A program made the translations under genes and the position numbers. A stretch of 64,000 bases of DNA from the NCBI GenBank assembly GCA_040403315.1, contig JBBAKX010000007.1, forward strand, positions 106,605-170,604, written 5' to 3'. A model generated the notes under the pieces. It had not been told where the DNA came from. It saw only the letters and a list, made by a program, of their open reading frames with translations, and did not search any database. The DNA is from CAMCXT01 sp040403315 (GTDB lineage: Bacteria; Bacteroidota; Bacteroidia; M30B66). Below are positions 58,617-64,000 of the stretch, one piece after another (position 1 is the stretch's first letter; each line of letters opens with the position of its first letter).

Positions 58617-60335
58617 ATGAAACTTCTCAGAAGTGTTGGTTTTGCTCTATTAACAGTATCAGGTCTTGTTATCCTGAATGGTTGCGGTATTAAAAAAATG
58701 ATCAAGGATTCCGGTAAAATATCTTACACCGTAACTCCAGATCCATTAGAACTCCATGGCGATAGTGTGAGAATTACTGTGAATGGAGTATTCCCAGCGA
58801 AGTATTTTCACAAGAAAGCAAATTTGAGTGTAACGCCTGTTGTTAGATACAACGGAGGCGAAAAACCACTTAAAGAGCTTACCTTAAAAGGTGAAAAACT
58901 TGAAGGTTCTGGTCAAAGTATTACGTTTAAAGAAGGCGGAAAATTCTCTGTTTCTGATCGTTTCCTATATGTTTCAGGAATGGAGTCTTCAGAAGTTATT
59001 TTAAAGGCTACAGCAACCTACAAGAACAAGTCTACAGAACTTCCTGAGGTTAAAATTGCAGAAGGAACAATCGTAACGCCTATTTGGCTTCAAAAAGATT
59101 ATCAAGTAGTATCTGCTGTAGATAATTTCGACAAGAATCCTACAGTAACTCAGAAGTCTAACCTATACTTCCTTGTTGATTCTTGGGAAGTTCGTGGCGT
59201 TGAGCTTAAAAGCGATGAAACTGAAAATATGTATAGATTCATCGACCGCGCTGCAAAAGACAGTTCTGAGTTTATTCGTTTGGATGTTTTTGGCTTTGCT
59301 TCTCCAGAAGGAGAGCTTGAGCGAAATTCAAAGCTGTCTGATAACCGTGCTGAAGAAGGAGCAAAGTTGATTATGAGCCGCTTCAAGAAAAATAAAATCA
59401 AAGGCTACGAAAAGAAAGAAGGCTTCATCAATAAAATCACTTCGAATTATGAAGATTGGGATGGTTTGAAAAACATGCTTTCATCTTCGTCGATCAATGG
59501 TAAGGATGCAGCATTAAGTATTATTAATACGGTTTCTGACCCTGAAGCACGTGAACAACAATTCCGTGAATTGGCAAGCTACGATCCTATCTATGAGGCT
59601 TACTTCCCGAAGTTGAGAAGAGCTGAAATCAACTTAGTAACAAAACTTCGTGTACGTAACGACGATCAAATTCGCACAATGTCAATCTCTTCACCTGACT
59701 CTTTGGGTATGGAAGAATTGATGTACGGTGCTGGTTTGCAGTCTTCAATGGACGATAAATTAAAGGTTTATCAATCTTTTGCTCGACGTTTCTCAGAAGA
59801 TTTCCGTGGATTCAATAACATGGGTTATGTTTATTTTATGCAAGGAAAGTTTGCTGAAGCAAAAGCAGAATTTGAAAAAGCAAATCGTATTGCTGCTAAG
59901 AATATTATGATCCAGAACAACTTAGGTGCCGTATCGGCTGTTAGTGGAGACCGTAAGGCTGCTGCTGGATTCTTTACTGCTGCTGGAAATAGCAGAGAAT
60001 CTCTATATAATCAAGCGAACCTAGCTGTTGCAAATGGGAAATACAGTGATGCTGTTTCTTCTTACGGCAACGCATGTACATTCAATGCTGCTTTAGCAAA
60101 ACTATTAGCTGGTAATAATTCAGGTGCAACACAAACTTTAGATTGTTCTAGCGATAAAGAATCTGCTGCTGGTCATTACCTCCGCGCGGTAATTGCTGCT
60201 CGCAGTGGAAACAAAGACGGTGTGGTTTCTAGTCTTGGAAAAGCAATTGCTGCAGATCCAAAATTGAAAGCAAAAGCTAAAACAGACAAGGAGTTCAAAA
60301 AATTCAGTTCCGATTTAAGCGGGATTTTGAACTAA
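58617..60335 (+). CDS. OmpA-like/TPR lipoprotein
   Basis: A 572-residue lipoprotein: signal peptide ending with the lipobox VILNGC (Cys23). Residues about 30-190 are beta-rich (TPDPLELHGDSVRITVNGVF). The OmpA-like part follows with LDVFGFASPEGELERNSKLS and RAEEGAKLIMSRF; the ASPEG signature is typical of Bacteroidota OmpA proteins. From residue 395 come TPR repeats (FNNMGYVYFMQGKFAEAKAE, ALAKLLAGNNSGA) in an Ala-rich region. It probably links outer-membrane or surface assembly to peptidoglycan. Codon use is that of a well-expressed gene. A TATTTTTG box at 58575-58582 is the best promoter hint, without a -33 box. Confidence 0.85.
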   Translation: MKLLRSVGFALLTVSGLVILNGCGIKKMIKDSGKISYTVTPDPLELHGDSVRITVNGVFPAKYFHKKANLSVTPVVRYNGGEKPLKELTLKGEKLEGSGQSITFKEGGKFSVSDRFLYVSGMESSEVILKATATYKNKSTELPEVKIAEGTIVTPIWLQKDYQVVSAVDNFDKNPTVTQKSNLYFLVDSWEVRGVELKSDETENMYRFIDRAAKDSSEFIRLDVFGFASPEGELERNSKLSDNRAEEGAKLIMSRFKKNKIKGYEKKEGFINKITSNYEDWDGLKNMLSSSSINGKDAALSIINTVSDPEAREQQFRELASYDPIYEAYFPKLRRAEINLVTKLRVRNDDQIRTMSISSPDSLGMEELMYGAGLQSSMDDKLKVYQSFARRFSEDFRGFNNMGYVYFMQGKFAEAKAEFEKANRIAAKNIMIQNNLGAVSAVSGDRKAAAGFFTAAGNSRESLYNQANLAVANGKYSDAVSSYGNACTFNAALAKLLAGNNSGATQTLDCSSDKESAAGHYLRAVIAARSGNKDGVVSSLGKAIAADPKLKAKAKTDKEFKKFSSDLSGILN

Positions 60336-60354
60336 ACAATAACAGAAAATTTTG

Positions 60355-60392
60355 AAGGGCGTTACGGGTAACTGTAACGCCCTTTTATTTTG
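60355..60392. terminator. Bidirectional terminator between the OmpA/TPR and TrmH genes
   Basis: AAGGGCGTTAC (60355-60365) and GTAACGCCCTT (60374-60384) form an 11-base stem with an 8-base loop. TTTTATTTT follows on the plus strand; on the minus strand the stem is followed by a weaker T-rich run. It lies between the stops of two convergent genes and can serve both. Confidence 0.9.
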
Positions 60393-60912
60393 TCCGCAAA
60401 AAGTACAATTGGTATAAAACTATCCCAGCACAAACTGAGATATTAAAAGAGTGCTTAGTTCCAAATTGCGGTATCTCAACAGCAGCATCAGCTACATCCA
60501 ATACTTCATCGGAAACTCCACTTACTTCATTTCCAAAAACCAGAGCGATTTTTTCGGTGCTTTCTTGCCATTGGTCTAATGCAACGCTCTGGTCTGTTTG
60601 TTCGATCAAAACAATCTTGTATCCGTCGGATTTAGCTTTAAGAGCAGCCTCCTTAACAGAAGAAAAATATTCCCAATGAACGCTATTTTCTGCTCCCAAA
60701 GCCGACTTGTGGATTTCTTTGTTTGGTGGTTTCGCGCTGATTCCACACAAATAAATTGCTTCACAAAGGAAAGCATCCGATGTTCTGAAAACCGATCCTA
60801 TATTATGCAAACTACGCACGTTATCGAGTATAATTCGAACGGGCCATTTGCTCGCCGATTGGAATTCTTCGGTATTCTTTCGGTTTAACTCTGTTATGTG
60901 TAACTTTCGCAT
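60385..60912 (-). CDS. TrmH family RNA methyltransferase (SpoU type)
   Basis: A knotted SAM-dependent methyltransferase that modifies 2'-OH of tRNA or rRNA. The start used is Met of MRKLHITELNRKNTEEFQ at 60912; an earlier Met at 60960 overlaps mutS on the other strand. In the 175 residues, motif 1 is ILDNVRSLHNIGSVFRTSDA (catalytic Asn and Arg), motif 2 LVFGNEVSGVSDEVL and motif 3 IPQFGTKHSFNISVCAGIVL. It lacks the N-terminal substrate domain of RlmB, so a tRNA target such as position 18 or 34 is possible but not provable. Divergent from mutS, 35 bases apart. Confidence 0.92.
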   Translation of the reverse strand: MRKLHITELNRKNTEEFQSASKWPVRIILDNVRSLHNIGSVFRTSDAFLCEAIYLCGISAKPPNKEIHKSALGAENSVHWEYFSSVKEAALKAKSDGYKIVLIEQTDQSVALDQWQESTEKIALVFGNEVSGVSDEVLDVADAAVEIPQFGTKHSFNISVCAGIVLYQLYFLRTK

Positions 60913-60947
60913 GGCTGAATCTTGGCCAAAATTAAGTCCTATAATCA

Positions 60948-63581
60948 TTGAAACCAGCAAAATCTGCAGCTTCTTCTACAGTGGTTGAAACGCCACTAAT
61001 GAAGCAGTATAATACCATCAAATCTAAGTATCCTGATGCATTATTGCTTTTCAGGGTTGGAGATTTTTATGAAACTTTCGGCGAGGATGCTGTGAAAGCT
61101 TCCACCATTTTGGGGATTGTTCTTACCAAAAGAGCAAACGGTGCAGCAGCTTATATCGAACTGGCTGGTTTTCCTCACCATTCGCTTGATAATTATCTGC
61201 CCAAACTTGTTCGTGCGGGCTTGCGTGTGGCCATTTGTGATCAACTAGAAGATCCCAAGCTCACGAAAACCATCGTTAAGCGCGGAGTTACCGAACTTGT
61301 TACCCCAGGACTCTCAAGTACCGATAAACTCCTTGATCATAAGTCGAACCACTTCTTGGCTGCCATCTATTACGGAAAGGAAAATTGTGGTGTGGCATTT
61401 TTAGATCACTCGACAGGCGAATTTCTCATTTCTGAGGGGCGAGCCGAATCGATTTCAAAACTGATTCAGAATTTCCAACCTGGCGAAATTTTGGTTTCGA
61501 AACCTCAACAACAACAATTCAAGGAGTCATTCGGTGATCGTTTTTTTAGTTTTCAGCTCGATGATTGGGTTTTTCAAGAAGAATTCAGTCGGGAGCTTCT
61601 TCAAAAACAATTTTCAACGATTTCGCTCAAGGGTTATGGGATTGATGACATGCCCTTGGCCATTATTGCCGCAGGAGCCTGTTTACATTATCTCAAAGAA
61701 ACCAATCACGATAAAACAGCCCATCTTACATCCATTGCTAGAATTGAAGAAGATAGATTCATGTGGATGGACGCCTTCACCCTAAGGAATTTAGAATTGT
61801 TTCAAACGGGCAATCAACTAGGATTGAGTTTGTTTGATGTAATCAACCAGACCAAAACGCCAATGGGAGCCCGATTGCTACGACGATGGTTGGCGCTTCC
61901 ATTGAAAGATTTGCGCCCTATTGAAGAACGTTTACAGACAGTTGAATTGCTCAAGAACACGCCTGAAATGGCATCCGCAATTGCTGAACCTCTCAAACAA
62001 ATCGGCGATCTAGAACGCATCATTGCTAAAGTTGCAGTTCAAAGAATACAGCCAAGAGAATTGCTTAGCTTAAAGCGAGCTTTGGCTGCCATTTTACCTA
62101 TTCAAGAAATCTGCAAATCGTCTGGAAATAGAATGCTTAATGTGTTTGCCGAGCAACTTAATCCATGTCTAGGTATTAGAAATAGAATTGAAACTGAGAT
62201 TGTTGCCGATCCACCTGCACTGCTAAACAAAGGTGATGTAATTGCTGAAGGTGTTGATGCCGAATTGGATGAACTGCGCGGAATCAAGTCGAATGGAAAG
62301 GAATTTCTTCTTGGTATCCAGCAAAGAGAATCTGAAAGAACTGGGATTTCTTCATTGAAAATAGGATTTAACAATGTCTTCGGATATTTCCTTGAAGTTA
62401 CCAATTCGCATAAGGACAAAGTGCCTGAAGATTGGATTAGAAAGCAAACCTTGGTGAATGCTGAACGTTACATCACACCTGAAATTAAGGTTTTTGAAGA
62501 AAAAATTCTCGGAGCGGAGGATAAGATTTCGGTGATCGAAACGCGCTTGTACAACGAATTGGTTGCTGCCATAGCTGAATTCATCCAACCCATTCAACAC
62601 AACGCATTTATTCTTGCACAAATCGATTGCCTGCTTGGATTCTCCATACTTGCGAACGAGAATCAATACAATAAACCGAATGTTAACGAGGGTTTTGTAA
62701 TCGATATTAGGGATGGTCGTCATCCTGTCATCGAAAAGCAATTAAAGGTCGGTGAATCTTATATCAGCAATGATCTATTGTTGGATCCTGAAAGCACTCA
62801 AATCATGATGATTACCGGGCCCAATATGTCGGGTAAATCTGCTATTCTTCGTCAAACTGCCTTGATTACGATTATGGCCCAAATCGGATCTTTTGTGCCT
62901 GCAGAAGCAGCTACAATTGGTTTGGTTGATAAGATTTTCACACGTGTTGGAGCATCCGATTCTATTTCAACTGGTGAATCAACCTTTATGGTCGAAATGA
63001 ATGAAACGGCTTCAATCATGAACAACCTTAGTGCGCGATCGCTCATTTTACTCGACGAAATTGGTCGAGGCACTTCAACCTATGATGGATTGTCAATCGC
63101 TTGGTCGATCGCAGAATTCTTGCACGAACAACCCGTTCAGAAAGCAAGAACGCTCTTTGCAACGCATTATCACGAGCTCAACGACATGACCGAAAGGTTT
63201 CCCAGAATAAAGAACTTTCATGTGGCAGTGAAGGAGGTCAACCAGAAGGTATTGTTCCTCCGAAAATTGAAAGAAGGAGGCACCAACCATAGTTTTGGTA
63301 TTCATGTGGCAAGAATGGCTGGAATGCCTAAGCGAATTGTTGATCGAGCCACAGAAATCCTCAAGGATTTGGAGCGTATGCACCGCCAAGATGGAGTAGA
63401 AGGGAGCAGTCAATTCGTGGATGCAGCACGTCAAGGAATGCAATTAAGCTTCTTTCAGTTGGATGATCCTGTACTTGAACAAGTGAGAGATGAACTTAAA
63501 AAGGTGAATATTGACAATCTAACTCCGGTTGAGGCACTTCTTAAATTGCAGGAAATCAAGCGGCTGACTGGTGGACGATAA
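60948..63581 (+). CDS. mutS: DNA mismatch repair protein MutS
   Basis: Recognises mismatches and starts repair with MutL. The 877 residues show domain I with the mismatch-probing FYETF (in RVGDFYETFGEDA), a connector, the clamp and the ATPase: Walker A TGPNMSGKSAILRQ, the signature STFMVEMNETASIM, Walker B LILLDEIGRGTSTYDGLS and ATHYHEL. A C-terminal tail (LTPVEALLKLQEIKRL) is the tetramerisation part. Full length compared with E. coli MutS (853). It is followed by tRNA-Gly. Confidence 0.98.
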   Translation: MKPAKSAASSTVVETPLMKQYNTIKSKYPDALLLFRVGDFYETFGEDAVKASTILGIVLTKRANGAAAYIELAGFPHHSLDNYLPKLVRAGLRVAICDQLEDPKLTKTIVKRGVTELVTPGLSSTDKLLDHKSNHFLAAIYYGKENCGVAFLDHSTGEFLISEGRAESISKLIQNFQPGEILVSKPQQQQFKESFGDRFFSFQLDDWVFQEEFSRELLQKQFSTISLKGYGIDDMPLAIIAAGACLHYLKETNHDKTAHLTSIARIEEDRFMWMDAFTLRNLELFQTGNQLGLSLFDVINQTKTPMGARLLRRWLALPLKDLRPIEERLQTVELLKNTPEMASAIAEPLKQIGDLERIIAKVAVQRIQPRELLSLKRALAAILPIQEICKSSGNRMLNVFAEQLNPCLGIRNRIETEIVADPPALLNKGDVIAEGVDAELDELRGIKSNGKEFLLGIQQRESERTGISSLKIGFNNVFGYFLEVTNSHKDKVPEDWIRKQTLVNAERYITPEIKVFEEKILGAEDKISVIETRLYNELVAAIAEFIQPIQHNAFILAQIDCLLGFSILANENQYNKPNVNEGFVIDIRDGRHPVIEKQLKVGESYISNDLLLDPESTQIMMITGPNMSGKSAILRQTALITIMAQIGSFVPAEAATIGLVDKIFTRVGASDSISTGESTFMVEMNETASIMNNLSARSLILLDEIGRGTSTYDGLSIAWSIAEFLHEQPVQKARTLFATHYHELNDMTERFPRIKNFHVAVKEVNQKVLFLRKLKEGGTNHSFGIHVARMAGMPKRIVDRATEILKDLERMHRQDGVEGSSQFVDAARQGMQLSFFQLDDPVLEQVRDELKKVNIDNLTPVEALLKLQEIKRLTGGR

Positions 63582-63599
63582 TTTTTTCTCAGTTTTATT

Positions 63600-63628
63600 T
63601 TGGAGAAAACGAATTTGTTTTACTTTTG
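63600..63628 (+). promoter_or_regulatory. Promoter of tRNA-Gly
   Basis: TTTTG with TTG at 63600-63602, 18 bases, then TACTTTTG (63621-63628), a full match to TAnnTTTG. The transcript would start near 63635, about 4 bases before the tRNA. Confidence 0.72.
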
Positions 63629-63638
63629 CCAACCCAAT

Positions 63639-63711
<73 letters not shown>

Positions 63712-63713
63712 CT

Positions 63714-63746
63714 AAAGCCACTCATCAAGAGTGGCTTTTTTGTTTT
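63714..63746 (+). terminator. Terminator after tRNA-Gly
   Basis: GCCACTC (63717-63723) and GAGTGGC (63729-63735) form a 7-base stem with a 5-base loop, followed by TTTTTTGTTTT. The 130 bases after it, up to the next hairpin, show nothing I can identify. Confidence 0.9.
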
Positions 63747-63877
63747 CATACATCTCCATTTTGAATTAATGTGCCTTGTGTTGGTTCCTTAGTAGGCTAG
63801 GTGAGCTGCTTTGAGATTTCTCGGGCTTGTGAAGCATTATTGAGCTTCTTAGTCTTGAAAACTAGAGGTTTCCTAAA

Positions 63878-63923
63878 ACTAAAAACGAGAATGAAACACT
63901 CGACTGTTGTGTTTCATTCTCGT
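63878..63923 (-). terminator. Terminator after tRNA-Leu
   Basis: A perfect 15-base inverted repeat (63885-63899 and 63909-63923) with a 9-base loop, followed on the minus strand by TTTTAGTTTTAGG. It lies 9 bases after the 3' end of the minus-strand tRNA-Leu. Confidence 0.85.
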
Positions 63924-63931
63924 TGTACTTG

Positions 63932-64000
63932 TACCCGGAGCGGGAATCGAACCCGCACGATCGCAATGATCACAGGATTTTAAGTCCTGCGTGTCTACCA
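63932..64000 (-). tRNA. tRNA-Leu (anticodon UAA), 5' end outside the window
   Basis: The 3' part of a minus-strand tRNA. Seen are the T arm (GCGGGTTCGATTCCCGC), the acceptor 3' strand TCCGGGT with discriminator A, a long variable arm as expected for a leucine tRNA, and an anticodon stem CAGGA/TCCTG with loop CTTAAAA (anticodon TAA, reads UUA). The window ends in the D arm, so the acceptor 5' strand is missing. Confidence 0.93.

Noticed and set aside
63801..63983. A 60-residue open frame at the right edge
   Set aside because: It runs through the tRNA-Leu terminator and the tRNA itself on the opposite strand, so it is a chance frame.

Overview
The window is a chromosomal segment of a Bacteroidota bacterium, most likely of the class Flavobacteriia and near the Cryomorphaceae-like lineages. 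The evidence is a full-length SprA (outer-membrane channel of the type IX secretion system, T9SS), three secreted proteins with T9SS C-terminal sorting tails, the flavobacterial gene order malic enzyme-ruvA-sprA-gcvH-vanZ, an exosortase beside a PID-CTERM peptide, and promoters with the Bacteroidota pattern TTG-N18-TAnnTTTG. Gene density is high, most genes sit in tight minus-strand operons, and base composition looks even. No insertion sequence, prophage or CRISPR array was seen, so this is mainly core genome with a few decayed spots.

Layout. 1-3.5 kb: end of an ABC-F ATPase, a broken RDD gene, then a lipoprotein, an ECF sigma factor with a tiny membrane protein, and an OmpA protein. 3.5-7.7 kb: deoxyribose catabolism (deoC, a catalytic aldehyde dehydrogenase and a catalytically dead partner), vanZ-like and gcvH. 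7.8-18 kb: sprA, ruvA and a malic enzyme. 18-22.2 kb: a zinc-less sirtuin facing a five-gene envelope operon that includes a YidD protein with a signal peptide. 22.3-28.8 kb: MMPL transporter, crcB, PAP2 phosphatase, obgE, peroxiredoxin, ZIP transporter and a methyltransferase. 28.8-32.7 kb: two T9SS cargo proteins. 32.8-36.6 kb: rRNA methyltransferase, cold-shock protein, S41 protease and an O-methyltransferase. 36.6-37.5 kb: a patch of gene remnants plus a nucleotidyltransferase with an altered active site. 37.5-41.6 kb: uvrC and RNase R. 42-48.4 kb: a double D-Ala-D-Ala ligase, a PASTA protein, a T9SS cargo protein and an RluD-type pseudouridine synthase. 48.4-49.1 kb: exosortase and PID-CTERM peptide. 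49.4-54.3 kb: fatty acid hydroxylase, glycerol-3-phosphate dehydrogenase, a propeller-like protein and a GH3 protein. 54.4-63.6 kb: PolX-like protein, sppA, folK, an OmpA/TPR lipoprotein, a TrmH methyltransferase and mutS. The window ends with tRNA-Gly(GCC) and part of tRNA-Leu(UAA).

The main themes are envelope building and protein export (SprA and its cargo, exosortase, the YidD operon, SppA, Ddl, PASTA), DNA repair (RuvA, UvrC, MutS, PolX-like) and RNA processing or modification. The items most worth a second look are the secreted-YidD operon, the double Ddl, the exosortase/PID-CTERM pair whose peptide has almost no mature part, the GSX10-ExE nucleotidyltransferase, the PolX protein with a ruined polymerase site, and the deletion scar next to uvrC.
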